Assembly (NCBI GenBank): GCA_964036315.1
Contig: OZ038517.1
Coordinates: forward strand, 13,778,772-13,842,771
Origin: Acanthosepion esculentum
Taxonomy: Eukaryota > Mollusca > Cephalopoda > Sepiida > Sepiidae
Direction of reading: 5' to 3'
Length of the DNA stretch: 64,000 nucleotides
The notes under the pieces: model-generated
Databases searched by the model: none
The model's input: only the letters and a program-made list of their open reading frames with translations
What the model was told of the DNA's origin: nothing
Translations under genes and position numbers: made by a program
Part shown: in pieces, positions 8,956-18,212 of the stretch
Position numbering within the stretch: position 1 is the stretch's first letter
Layout of the letters: the number at the start of each line of letters is the position of its first letter

Positions 8956-9660
8956 TATTATTTTTTTTAAAACCTATTAAAATCTATCATAGACTTGACT
9001 GATTTCTCTAGATGTTAATTTCCTTAATTTGTCATCGGTTGCAATGGCTCATGCTTGCTTCTTTGGTTTCTTTTCACAGAAATAAAGGAAAAAGAAAAAG
9101 TCCTAATCAAGTCGAGAAAAAAAAAAACTCAAAAGAAATAAAAACAAAAATTTTTCAAAATATGTGACAGAAGAAAAGCAGTAAAAAAAAAGAAAAGAAA
9201 GAAAGTTATACGAGGAGATGAGTGTATTTTCTGATTACCTCGTCTTTGAAATTTCAATCGATGGTTACCTTCAGAAAGATTAACAATAATAATAGTATTA
9301 TTATTATTATTATTATACAAACTACAGATAAGAAGAAAATATTAAAGAAAGCTGGAAGAAGAAGTTCAATTGGTTGTATTTACAGCAATGAAACAGAAGA
9401 GAAAGAGTATCATAAAAAAAACTAAAAAAAAAACCCTCAAGCCGAGAACTCTTCAGCTCCCCGTCATTTTACATACCAGGTAATTGAAAAGTAACTCCGC
9501 CCTATTTTATATCGTTGTAACCTAGAGAAGGTTATTGAATAATAATCAAATGAAGGTTGGTAATGAACGATAATACTTCAGACAAGAACAGCACATATGA
9601 GATTCGCCAGTGGCGAGTAGAAGTAGTCAACTGCTAGAAGGGAGTCAAGTGAATTCCACA
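8956..9660. other. AT-rich sequence with a (TTA)n tract
   Basis: Apart from a TTA/AAT tract at about 9,283-9,316 and several poly(A) runs, nothing was recognised. Short frames on both strands around 9,129-9,425 overlap the microsatellite. Confidence 0.6.
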
Positions 9661-9912
9661 ATGAATCTCCAACTGCAGGACATCTACCAACCACCCCACG
9701 TGGTCAGATGTGGCACAAGGCTGGATCTAACATAGGGTGTCCGAGCCCGTAATTCCAGCCCAAAATTCCACATAATACCCCATATAAAATGGGGTCAGGT
9801 AGCTGTTTCCCAAGACGAGACTCTACCCTTCAACATAGCCTTGTCTGGGGATCCTCTGTCTGGAGGCAGAGAGTTTGACCAGCGCAGCTGGAGATGAATC
9901 TTCAACTGCAGA
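9661..9912. repeat. Dispersed repeat family R1, copy 1
   Basis: The core (about 9,707-9,890) matches two later copies at 14,340-14,800 through the words 'gatgtggcacaagg', 'ccgagccc', 'ggggtcagg', 'cttcaacatag' and 'cagagagtt'. A 19-20 base direct repeat, 'atgaatctccaactgcag' at 9,661 and 'atgaatcttcaactgcag' at 9,894, flanks it with a single difference. This could be a target-site duplication or the edge of a ~233-bp tandem unit. The copy is diverged from the other two. I do not recognise the family. Confidence 0.7.
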
Positions 9913-10147
9913 CCAACATACAGTATTTACTACTGCATTTATGTGAATGGAGACATGACCATTATTGTCCGTAGGTATGCTACAACATATATATGATGGA
10001 CTCTCCTGTCCAACTATAATTTTTACAAGATGGGAGAGTACATCATACATAAAATAGGGAGTTATTTTTCACTCAGCCTGTATATGTAGTTCAAAATTTA
10101 CTATATTTTAGAAAATAGTGTTCATGATTGGAAATAGATGATTTAGA
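9913..10147. other. Spacer without recognised features
   Basis: Nothing was recognised. A minus-strand frame of 75 codons at 9,823-10,050 overlaps the R1 repeat and is considered spurious. Confidence 0.5.
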
Positions 10148-10286
10148 CAGTGTGGACATAGGAATAAACACTGAATGGTGACTGTCAGTTTCACGCCTTG
10201 TTGCAATCTTCAGACCAAGCCTGAAGATTGCAACAAGGCGTGAAACTGACAGTCACTATGCAGTGTTGATTCCTATATCCATTGTG
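10148..10286. mobile_element. Foldback element, family A, copy 2
   Basis: The left arm (about 10,149-10,213) and right arm (about 10,221-10,285) are close reverse complements with a loop of about 7 bases. They share 'cttgttgcaatcttcag' and 'gtgaaactgacagtcac'-type words in opposite orientation. The sequence matches the element at 405-533, including the ends 'tgtggacatagg' and 'cagtgttgattcctat'. The arms here are much more alike than in copy 1, so this copy looks younger. Confidence 0.88.
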
Positions 10287-10292
10287 TACATA

Positions 10293-10436
10293 TGTTGGTT
10301 GGTCAGTTGATTTTATGATATTTCACCACTTGTTGAGGTATTTAAAATTGATATTTTTTGTACGGAACACCCAGTGAGGATCAAACTCAATAGTAATAAT
10401 CAATCAGACTAGACTTGCTAAATATTACCCTATGGT
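10293..10436 (-). mobile_element. tRNA-derived SINE-like unit 1
   Basis: On the minus strand 'gagtttgatcctc' (10,376-10,388) is close to the RNA polymerase III B box, with 'ggtaatatttagcaagtc' about 40 bases upstream in the A-box position. The same layout occurs on the plus strand at 13,122-13,230. The segment after the B box ends in 'caaccaac'-type words shared with the next units. It is the leftmost of a run of four units spaced about 141-144 bp apart. Confidence 0.65.
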
Positions 10437-10438
10437 AA

Positions 10439-10584
10439 TAGTTGGTTGGTTGATTTTACAACATGTCAACCCTTTTTAGGTTATTTAATGCTGAGTTTTT
10501 GTTTGGGGCACCTGGTGAGAATCAAACTCATTACTCAGTAGTAATGGTCAATCAGTCTTGTTTCATTAACCATTACCCCATGCC
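10439..10584 (-). mobile_element. tRNA-derived SINE-like unit 2
   Basis: The B-box-like 'gagtttgattctc' on the minus strand is at 10,517-10,529, 141 bp from that of unit 1. The unit shares 'ttggttggttgattttac', 'tatttaatgctga' and 'gcacctggtgagaatcaaa' (plus-strand words) with its neighbours. Confidence 0.68.
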
Positions 10585-10724
10585 AAGTGTTGCTTGGTTG
10601 ATTTTTACGCCATGTGAATCCTTGTTATTTAATGCTGAATTTCTGTATGGGGCACCTGGTGAGAATCAAAGTTGCTGCCGAGTAGTAATGGTCAACCAGT
10701 CTCGCCTAGCTAACCTCATGCCAG
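10585..10724 (-). mobile_element. tRNA-derived SINE-like unit 3
   Basis: It carries the same words as unit 2 ('ttatttaatgctgaatttc', 'gcacctggtgagaatcaaa', 'agtagtaatggtcaaccag'). The B-box position (about 10,661-10,673) is 144 bp from that of unit 2 and slightly more degraded. Confidence 0.68.
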
Positions 10725-10790
10725 TTGTTGGTTGGTTGATTTTACAACTTGCCAACACTTTTTGGGTTATTCAATGCTGAATTTTTGTAT
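10725..10790 (-). mobile_element. SINE-like unit 4, truncated
   Basis: Only the part with 'ttggttggttgattttac' and 'ttattcaatgctgaatttt' remains. It breaks off into the GA-rich minisatellite just where the other units continue into 'ggggcacctggtg'. Confidence 0.6.
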
Positions 10791-11340
10791 GGAGAGAGAT
10801 GTATGCCAAGGACAAAGAAAGAGAGAGAGAGAGATTTGTAACAAAGATGAAGAGAGAGCGAGAGATGTGTAAAGATAAAAAAAGAGAGATGTATAAGGAT
10901 GGAGAAAGAGAGAGAGATGTATAAGGATGGAGAAAGAGAGAGAGATGTATAAGGATGGAGAAAGAGAGGGAGAGAGTTATGTAAGGATGGAGAAAGAGAG
11001 AGATATATGTAAGGATGAAAAGAGAGAGATATATGTAAGGTTGAAAAGAGAGAGAGAGATTTGTAAGGATGAAGAGAGAGAGAGAGATTTGTAAGGATGA
11101 AGAGAGAGAGATTTGTAAGGATGAAGAGAGAGAGATTTGTAAGGATGAAGAGAGAGAGATTTGTAAGGATGAAGAGAGAGAGAGATTTGTAAGGATGGAG
11201 AGAGAGAGAGAGAATCGTGTAAGGATGGAGAGAGAGAGAGAATCGTCTAAGGATGAAGAGAGAGAGAGAGAGAGAGAGAATCGTGTAAGGATGAAGAGAG
11301 AGAATCGTATAAGGATGAAGAGAGAGAGAGAGATAGGCTG
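10790..11340. repeat. Purine-rich GA minisatellite 1
   Basis: Units of roughly 22-35 bp pair a (GA)n block with 'tttgtaaggatga' or 'tgtataaggatgga'. The plus strand is almost entirely purine over long stretches. Ser/Leu-rich frames of 139-291 codons on the minus strand and an Arg/Glu-rich frame on the plus strand are translations of the array. Confidence 0.95.
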
Positions 11341-11994
11341 CAAGATGTGTACCAAGCATGGAGATGTGTGCCAAAGGGTGGGTGAATGAGAAAGAGGTGT
11401 AAAAAGAGGAAAAGAAGAGAGGTAGACCAGTTGAGAAGGAGAGATATTTGTGGAAAATAAAGAGAGAAAGATTGGGGGGGGGCCACTTGCAGCTTTTCAG
11501 AAAAATAAGAGAGACATGTGAAGCATGAGAACTCAGAAGGCAATTGTGAGGAAACGAGGGTGTGGTTACAACAGAGAAACAAACACGAAAGAGGACGAGA
11601 TGATGAAAGCATGTCAAAAATAATGAACCATTTCTTTAAAAAGAGAAATCTTGAAGGAAAATGCAATTATATTATTGTACCTTCATTAATCTTTGGTGAA
11701 CATTGTGGCATAAGAGGATGCGGGGGGGGGGGTCATGTGAGTGTAACCAGAAAATTAAAACCTTCCCCGCCTCGACTCACTTCACATTCATGCTCCCCAC
11801 TCATATCAAAAGATGGGGTGTGGGTGTAAATATGAACAACTTTTTTTTCTTTTCTTTTTAAAATCAGTGCTCTTAACCCTTTTCCGACAAGGAATGACCT
11901 TCACAGGTGACTGACATCAGATCTGAAATGTCCTCCCTGCTTTTGAGAGTCATTATGTATTGATGGGAGGCACATTAGTGTTTCTTGGTAGGGG
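11341..11994. other. Spacer between two GA minisatellites
   Basis: A purine-rich left part, a G run at about 11,731-11,741 and otherwise unremarkable sequence. A plus-strand frame of 103 codons (11,518-11,829) has no recognisable domain. I do not call a gene. Confidence 0.55.
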
Positions 11995-12978
11995 AGGGAG
12001 AAAAGTGAAGTAGGAGTGATGAAGACAAGAGGTGAGAGAGAGAGAGAGAGAGAAGAGGTGAGAGAATAGGAGAGAGAGAGAGGAGGTGAGAGAATAGGAG
12101 AAAGAGAGAAGAGGTGAGAGAATAGGAGAGAGAGAAGAGGTGAGAGAGAGAAGAGGTGAGGGAATAGGAGAGAGAAGAGGTGAGGGAATAGGGGAGAGAG
12201 AGAGAAGACGTGAGGGAATAGGGGAGAGAGAAAGAGAAGACGTGAGGGAATAGGGGAGAGAGAGAGAAGACATGAGGGAATAGGGGAGAGAGAGAGAAGA
12301 CGTGAGGGAATAGGGGAGAGAGAAAGAGAAGACGTGAGGGAATAGGGGAGAGAGAAAGAGAAGACGTGAGGGAATAGGGGAGAGAGAGAGAAGACGTGAG
12401 GGAATAGGGGAGAGAGAGAGAAGACGTGAGGGAATAGGGGAGAGAGAGAGAGAAGACGTGAGGGAATAGGGGAGAGAGAGAGAGAAGACGTGAGGGTATA
12501 GGGGAGAGAGAGAGAGAGAAGACGTGAGGGAATAGGGGAGAGAGAGAGAGAAGACGTGAGGGAATAGGGGAGAGAGAGAGAGAAGACGTGAGGGAATAGG
12601 TGAGAGAGAGAGAGAGAGAAGACGTGAGGGAATAGGGGAGAGAGAGAGAGAAGACGTGAGGGAATAGGAGAGAGAGAGAGAAGACATGAGGGAATAGGGG
12701 GGAGAGAGAGAGAGAGAAGACGTGAGGGAATAGGGGAGAGAGAGAGAGAGAGAAGACGTGAGGGAATAGGGGAGAGAGAGAGAGAAGACGTGAGGGAATA
12801 GGGGAGAGAGAGAGAAGACATGAGGGAATAGGGGGGAGAGAGAGAGAAGACGTGAGGGAATAGGGGAGAGAGAGAGAAGACGTGAGGGAATAGGGGAGAG
12901 AAAGAGAGAGAGAGAAGATGTGAGGGAATAGGAGAGAGAGAGAGAGAAGACGTGAGGGAATAGGAGAGAGAGAAGAGG
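11995..12978. repeat. Purine-rich GA minisatellite 2
   Basis: About 30 units of roughly 28-34 bp have the form 'gacgtgagggaatagggg' followed by a (GA)n block of varying length. Left-hand units carry 'gaggtgaga' variants and are more diverged. Three overlapping minus-strand frames of about 360-390 codons (Ser/Leu/Pro-rich, with SPIPSRLLSLS-type repeats) are open in all three phases, which is the signature of a low-complexity repeat and not of a gene. Confidence 0.97.
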
Positions 12979-13044
12979 AGCACTTCCAGAGTGAAGGTGG
13001 AAGCTGACTCCCTTTCTTGCGCTCCTCAAGAAGATGGGGGGAAG

Positions 13045-13066
13045 CTAGATAGATAGATAGATAGAG
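13045..13066. repeat. (GATA)n microsatellite
   Basis: About five GATA units in a short run. Confidence 0.93.
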
Positions 13067-13121
13067 AACACCTGGTACTGTAAGCAGACCCCTACTACTG
13101 GGATAAACTTTTGGGGCACTT

Positions 13122-13230
13122 TGACATGGTGTAATTGTTACCAAGCTTGTCTCACGAGATCAATGACAACAATAGTAAGTTCGATCCTCACTAGGTGCCT
13201 CATACTTTCAGCCTTGTGCCACATCTAAGC
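13122..13230 (+). mobile_element. tRNA-derived SINE, plus strand
   Basis: 'agttcgatcc' at 13,178-13,187 is a good match to the polymerase III B box. 'tggtgtaattgttaccaagc' about 50 bases upstream sits at the A-box position. The downstream 'aggtgcctcatactttcag' and 'ccttgtgcca' recur in the unit at 14,956-15,055. The layout matches the minus-strand units at 10.3-10.8 kb. tRNA-headed SINEs are common in molluscs; the specific family name is not claimed. Confidence 0.7.
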
Positions 13231-13555
13231 TACGCTTAGAAAACCAACATGCTAGAAGGGAAACAAAAAACAGGAAGTGGCCCGTGTGACAAAACCACCT
13301 AATAACAACTTGGCAAAGCTATTTGCAGATAACCCACAGCCGACATAAATTTTTCCCTTTGTACCAAAATTGCATTCTCAAAGAAGAAAGCCTGTTTAAA
13401 TTTTACCTGCTGATGGTAGTCTCTGTGGCCCAGTGATTAAGGCACCCTTCATGTGAAATAGGCTCCTAAGATTTTTTTTACTCATTTTTCTGACAAGTTT
13501 CTCAGATCTCACCTCAATGCTAAGACAAAAAAATACCAGGAAACGTTGATAATAA
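13231..13555. other. Spacer with an isolated A-box-like word
   Basis: 'tggcccagtgattaaggc' at about 13,427-13,444 resembles a tRNA A box, but I found no B box at the right distance. It may be a SINE fragment. Nothing else was recognised; the 62-codon minus-strand frame here has no domain. Confidence 0.4.
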
Positions 13556-13662
13556 GAAAATAATAACTGTCTATATCTCTGCAATGAGGTATTATGATTA
13601 TTTACATTATTTGGACTGTTATCTTCATTTCCATTGCCATATTCTGTTGTAGAGTTATTTCC
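13556..13662 (+). repeat. 107-bp repeat family, diverged single copy
   Basis: It matches the tandem units at 20,076-20,450 through 'tgtctatatctctg', 'gatgaggtattatg'-type and 'atttacattatttggact' words, followed by 'tcttcatttcc' where the tandem units have 'cctcatctttg'. An inverted partial copy lies at about 13,905-13,990. Confidence 0.7.
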
Positions 13663-13849
13663 ACAGCGGAAACTGTATTTGGACTAAATTCGGTCCTAAA
13701 TAGGTTCAACGTACAAAAATGTTAGGAACTTGTTATAATAAGTATTACGCAGAGTAATCTAGTTGTGGTAGCTGACTACTTTCCGTATTCGACTTCCAGT
13801 CGACCCTCACTGACTCCTACTCATATTAGGTGGGAGAGTCTATTATCTA

Positions 13850-13901
13850 TAGACTAGGTGTGTTTCACCATAATGTTATGGTGAAAACACACCTAGTCTA
13901 T
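13850..13901. repeat. Perfect-looking short hairpin
   Basis: 'agactaggtgtgtttcacca' on the left pairs with 'tggtgaaaacacacctagtct' on the right, with one extra base in the right arm. The turn is at 'taatgtta'. It lies between the two opposed copies of the 107-bp family and may be the end of the same composite element. Confidence 0.85.
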
Positions 13902-13904
13902 TCA

Positions 13905-13990
13905 CAACATTTCGGACGTACGCTCTGGCCTTCTTCAGGTGATGTGAATATGGCAATGAAGATGAGGATAACAGTCCAAATAATAATAAT
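13905..13990 (-). repeat. 107-bp repeat family, inverted partial copy
   Basis: On the minus strand it reads 'ttatttggactgttatcctc' then 'atcttcattgccatatt', matching the copy at 13,556-13,662. It continues into 'cttcaggtgatg' and a 'ggcc...ggacg...gaaatg' block corresponding to the 'cgtttcggcc' end of the tandem units. Together with the copy at 13.6 kb it makes a long-range inverted repeat. Confidence 0.65.
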
Positions 13991-14339
13991 AAAGAAGACC
14001 AATGAACCAATGCACGGAACAATGGCTTACTGGATTAAAGCTTTCTTTCATGAATTTTGTGACATATTGATTGCAAGTTCAACCGGGCAGCATGTACTTT
14101 GACTCAGTGGAAACTAAACAGTACTAGAAATAACTGTGTTATATTCTGTGCTAATAGGAATATATACTTGAAAAACACAGTGGATAAAATAAGTGATGGT
14201 TTATTGTCAAAACCAGTACAATAAGAATAAAGGTAACAGTTATTCGCACGATCATCACAAGTCAATCCAGTAGTCAGTGCTACTATTGGAAGGTTGGTAG
14301 TTCTCACGTAAGTCTGAGTCGTACTCAACAGATCCCAGC
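13991..14339. other. Spacer without recognised features
   Basis: An (AAT)n stub at the left, then ordinary AT-rich sequence. A 74-codon minus-strand frame (14,104-14,328) has no recognisable domain. Confidence 0.55.
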
Positions 14340-14570
14340 CAGTCTGTATTTACTAGCCCCCCCCAAGGGTAGATGTGGCACAAGGCCAAGTTTAACGTGT
14401 GTCATCCGAGCCCATAGGCTTGGCCAAAAAATCCATGTAGAACCCACAGAAACGGGATTGGGTTGGTCTACCTCCCCGAACGAGAGACTGCCCTTCAGCA
14501 GAGGCCTGGTCCGGGTTCCTCTCTGCTCACAGTCAGAGAGTTCAACCAGCAAGCTAAAAAGGGATTTCAG
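14340..14570. repeat. Dispersed repeat family R1, copy 2
   Basis: It shares 'gatgtggcacaaggcc', 'ccgagccca', 'gggattgggt', 'cgggttcctctctgctca' and 'gttcaaccagcaag' with the next copy. The spacing of matching words is about 229-234 bp, so copies 2 and 3 form a tandem dimer. Relationship to the 9.7-kb copy is clear over the core. The 75-codon minus-strand frame here is a repeat shadow. Confidence 0.8.
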
Positions 14571-14800
14571 CTAGTGTATTTAGCTACTGCCCCCACGCTG
14601 TTGTATCTGGCATAAGGCCGAATTTAATGTGGTGGTTGCCGAGCCTGTAGGCTTAGCCAAAAAATCCCCGTAGAACCTGCATAAATGGGATTGGGTCAGT
14701 CTACCTCCTCAAACAAGACTGCCTTTTGGCATAGTTTCGTCCGGGTTCCTCTCTGCTCAGAGGCAGAGAGTTCAACCAGCAAGCAGAAAAGATTTCAGTT
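14571..14800. repeat. Dispersed repeat family R1, copy 3
   Basis: The second member of the tandem pair. It contains 'ccgagcctgtaggcttagcc', 'gggattgggtcagtctacct' and 'cgggttcctctctgctcag'. It ends in 'gttcaaccagcaagcagaaa', where copy 2 has 'gttcaaccagcaagctaaaa'. Confidence 0.8.
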
Positions 14801-14855
14801 AGTCTCTGTAGTCTGTTGACTTACAGATACTTATAGTTACTAGCTATAATGTAGT

Positions 14856-14882
14856 CACTATAGGTAGTTACTACCTATAGTG
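14856..14882. repeat. Short perfect palindrome
   Basis: 'cactataggtagt' is followed after one base by its exact complement 'actacctatagtg'. Neighbouring 'tagttact' and 'gtagtcac' words suggest that a short motif has been repeated in both orientations. Confidence 0.85.
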
Positions 14883-14955
14883 TAGTTACTCATGGGCGTG
14901 ACAGGTTATTCCATTACATTAAATTGTATTTGGTGAACTTCAGTTAAAAAAAAAG

Positions 14956-15055
14956 GTCAATGGTTAACAAGCAAACCAATTTGCTACTGTTGTCAGTATG
15001 ACCCTCATGAGGTGCTCTGTTATTATGACCTTGTGCCATACTAAGATTAAATCCT
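14956..15055 (+). mobile_element. tRNA-derived SINE, plus strand, decayed
   Basis: It aligns with the unit at 13,122: 'atggttaacaagca' at the A-box position, 'cagtatgaccctcatgaggtg' where the other has 'agttcgatcctcactaggtg', then 'attatgaccttgtgcca' matching 'actttcagccttgtgcca'. The B box is degraded. Confidence 0.6.
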
Positions 15056-15092
15056 CTCACTGAGTGTTCCAGTATGATGCTGACTTATATAT

Positions 15093-15153
15093 AATGCATG
15101 TGTGTGTCTGTATGTGTGTGTGTGTCTGTCTGTGTCTCTGTGTGTGTGTCTGC

Positions 15154-15189
<36 letters not shown>

Positions 15190-15270
15190 ATCTGTGTGTC
15201 TGCGTCTCTGTGTGAGTGTATGTGTGCCTGTGTGCATCTGTGTGTGTCTGCGTCTCTGTGTGCGTGTGTG
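15093..15270. repeat. (TG)n-rich microsatellite
   Basis: TG and TC-interrupted repeats (the longest pure run is near 15,159-15,187). Cys/Val and Thr/His frames of 74-105 codons on both strands are translations of it. Confidence 0.96.
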
Positions 15271-15935
15271 TGTTTTCAAGAAACAAAGAAAGAATGAAGA
15301 GAGACAAATACAGATATTATGATAGGAACTGGAAAAGGAGAAAAATAAAAACTGTATAATCTGATGTGAATCTTTTTGCACATCGACACCTACTTGGGTC
15401 ACAAGTATAAATGGCCAATTTCATGCCTTGAGAAACCAGAGAGATTTAAAAAAAAAATAAATAAATAAAAGTTCCATGATTTTGAAAAAGCAAGCAGTAA
15501 AAACATCAGCACCGCAAGATTTTAGATCACATGAACCCGGCTTGGTTTTCAAGTAAATAAATAAATGTGTTGATATGAGATGATCAGAAAAAAAAATTCA
15601 AACAAATTTAACACTTATAAATAATGGCTTTTTTTGGAAACTGGGCACATTTCTGGATAATACAATACCAACTTTTGTTCTGTTAGTTATGGTGTAGTTG
15701 AACGACTGCTGATTGAAGACGGTTCATTTACCATTTTTGGGAACATTGCATCAAACATAACCAGTATTATTAAATTTCTCATGAAATTGCCAATTCACTT
15801 TTAAGCATTTTTTTTCTTTTAGATTTAATTTTAAATTTTATATGTTGTTTAGACTAACATTCTATGAGAAATGTTTTTTCTAATGCCATATACCTTAAGG
15901 AGGCAAGCGATCATGGTTTCTCCATTCCTTTTCTG
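15271..15935. other. AT-rich sequence without recognised features
   Basis: Apart from short A runs and AAAT repeats near 15,448-15,470, nothing was recognised. Confidence 0.6.
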
Positions 15936-16473
15936 TAAATTTTTTTTGTAAAATTGACATGATTTTTCTGTAAAATTCTTCTGTAAAAATTGACATGATT
16001 TTCTGTAAAATTCTTCTGTAAAAATTGACATGATTTTCTGTAAAATTCTTCTGTAAAATTGACATGACTTTCTGTAAAATTCTTCTGTAAAAATTGACAT
16101 GATTTTCTGTAAAATTCTTCTGTAAAATTGACATGATTTTCTGTAAAATCCCATTGTAAAATTGACATGATTTTCTGTAAAATTCTTCTGTAAAAATTGA
16201 CATGATTTTCTGTAAAATTCTTCTGTAAAAATTGACGTGATTTTCTGTAAAACTCTTCTGTAAAAATTGACATGATTTTCTGTAAAATTCTTCTGTAAAA
16301 ATTGACATGATTTTCTGTAAAATTCTACTGTAAAATTGACATGACTTTCTGTAAAATTGACATGATTTTCTGTAAAATTCTTCTGTAAAAATTGACATGA
16401 TTTTCTGTAAAATCCCTCTGTAAAATTGACATGATTTTCTGTAAAATTCTTCTGTAAAAATTGACATGATTTC
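15936..16473. repeat. Minisatellite of about 33-37 bp
   Basis: About 15-16 units of the form 'attgacatgattttctgt' plus 'aaaattcttctgtaaaa'. A 'ctgtaaaa' word occurs twice per unit, so the unit is itself a diverged dimer. Minus-strand frames of 120-221 codons are open in all three phases with ENHVNF- and RKSCQF-type repeats; this is a property of the repeat. Confidence 0.97.
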
Positions 16474-16715
16474 TTTGAAAAGATAATGAAGCAGTTTTCC
16501 ATTAACATCTCCATCGTTTGAAAATCGGCAGTGTCCTCATAGACACTGATGATGAAGAGCCATTTCTAGCTATAGCAGTGGGTAGGGGTTTTAGAAGAAA
16601 TAAATCCATACCTTCTTATGATTCACTATCATGCTTGATATGCTGCCCTGGGTCAAGAGGGTAGCTAGTGGAAGATTATGTCTGGTAACAGGATGCTGCC
16701 TCATGCCACACAAGG
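16474..16715. other. Spacer without recognised features
   Basis: Nothing was recognised. Words such as 'ctgcctcatgccacacaagg' near 16,697 may belong to the SINE fragment that follows. Confidence 0.5.
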
Positions 16716-16795
16716 ATGGTTTGGTTATTTGGTTGTTTGGGGTTTTATGGCATATCAACCACTATGGGTTATTTAATGCCAGATCCTGTATTTAC
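16716..16795 (-). mobile_element. SINE-like fragment
   Basis: Plus-strand words 'tggtttggttatttggttg', 'tttatggcatatcaacca' and 'ggttatttaatgcc' match the distal part of the units at 10.3-10.8 kb. The tRNA-like part is missing and the fragment runs directly into a minisatellite, as unit 4 does at 10,790. Confidence 0.55.
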
Positions 16796-16796
16796 T

Positions 16797-17283
16797 AAAT
16801 ATATCAAAAACGTATCCCTGGCAACATCATTGTTTCAAAAACGAATAGCTGGCAACATCATTGTTTCGAAAACGTATAGCTAGCAACATCATTGTTTCGA
16901 AAACTGGCAACATTAATTGTTTCAAAAACGTATAGCTGGCAACATCATTGTTTCAAAAACTGGCAACATCATTGTTTCAAAAACAAATAGCTGGCAACAT
17001 CATTGTTTCAAAAACGTATAGCTGGCAACATCATTGTTTCAAAAACGTATAGCTGGCAACATCATTGTTTCAAAAACTGGCAACATCATTGTTTCAAAAA
17101 CATATAGCTGGCAACATCATTGTTTCAAAAACGTATAGCTGGCAACATCATTGTTTCAAAAACTGGCAACATCATTGTTTCAAAAACATATAGCTGGCAA
17201 CATCATTGTTTCAAAAACGTATAGCTGGCAACATCATTGTTTCAAAAACGTATAGCTGGCAACATCATTGTTTCAAAAAGTGG
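16797..17283. repeat. Minisatellite of about 31 bp with shorter variant units
   Basis: The core 'tggcaacatcattgtttcaa' occurs about 17 times. Most units are about 31 bp and include 'gtatagc'; others lack that word and are about 24 bp. Long and short units alternate in places, which indicates amplification of mixed blocks. Confidence 0.95.
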
Positions 17284-18212
17284 CTATGTTGGTTTCAATC
17301 TAATACGAGTGATTACTAAAAATATCCCCTCCCTAAATTTCTAGACAAACCACACAGATGAATGCTGGGATTTCTTCTCTGTCTCATCTGCCATATTTTG
17401 TTCTTTCTTGTCTTGAAGTCAGAATACTACAGTCACTTGACTGTATCCTTTTTGCATGTGAACACCATTCTTACTTTGTGATGTTTTTGCCTTATGACTG
17501 TTGCTTTGCCTACTTTTGACTTGCATATATACTGTTTGCTTCGTATTATTTTAACCCGTTCTTTTTTCTTCCTTTTCTTATTGTTTATTGGAAACGTTGT
17601 CAATTCTGTTTGTTGAGCATTTTTTGCCAATTACACTTAACCATGGCCAATTACTCTACACATTTTTCAGCATGATAAGTGTTGGAAAAAAATGACATTA
17701 TTCAAGCAGAATCAGTGGAAGATGATGATTTTATGGCTCCCTGCCTATCCACCCAACCTCCTTCCTATCATTTCAAGCATCTTGACTCCTTTCTCAAAGG
17801 CAATTAGGAATTAATTGAAAACATTTTCAATAAATTTATGAACTGCTTGAATAAAAAATTGTTTAACTGAAAAACTTAAAAAAAAAAAAACTGAATGAAA
17901 ACCTGGATCTAAAAATCTTTTGAATGAAATTAAAAAAATGTCTGAAAAACTAAATGAAATATTGTTTAAAGAACTGACTAAAGAATTGTGTGACTGAAAA
18001 ATTGAGTAAAAAATGTCAGAATTACATTGAAAAATTAAAATTAGTGAATGAAAACCTGAACGAAAAATTTTAGAATGAAAAACTAAATGAAAAATTGCTT
18101 GCCTGAAAAATTAACTGAAAAATAGTTTAAATGTCAGAGAAATATTTGGATTAAATAAATTGGCAATTTCATGTTGGAAAACTTGACATCAACAAATAAA
18201 ATCTGCAAGGCC
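17284..18212. other. Spacer with degenerate A-rich repeats
   Basis: The part 17,284-17,830 holds nothing recognisable; a 65-codon minus-strand frame there is not supported. From about 17,840 to 18,140, words such as 'ctgaaaaa', 'aatgaaaa' and 'aaaaattg' recur at irregular spacing, suggesting an old decayed minisatellite. Confidence 0.55.

Noticed and set aside
10742..11666. Minus-strand frames of 139-291 codons over the first GA minisatellite
   Set aside because: Same reason: low-complexity translations open in more than one phase, ending where the repeat ends.
11518..11829. 103-codon plus-strand frame
   Set aside because: No recognisable domain, poly-Gly from a G run, and no splice or start evidence.
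11901..13144. Three overlapping minus-strand frames of about 360-390 codons, Ser/Leu/Pro-rich
   Set aside because: All three phases are open because the GA minisatellite lacks stop codons on that strand. The peptides simply repeat the unit, and there is no non-repetitive domain.
13421..13449. tRNA gene suggested by an A-box-like word
   Set aside because: No B box at the right distance and no clover-leaf pairing.
15849..16514. 221-codon frame with NFTENHVNF-type repeats
   Set aside because: Three phases are open together across the ~36-bp minisatellite. The composition follows the repeat, and no signal or domain lies outside it.
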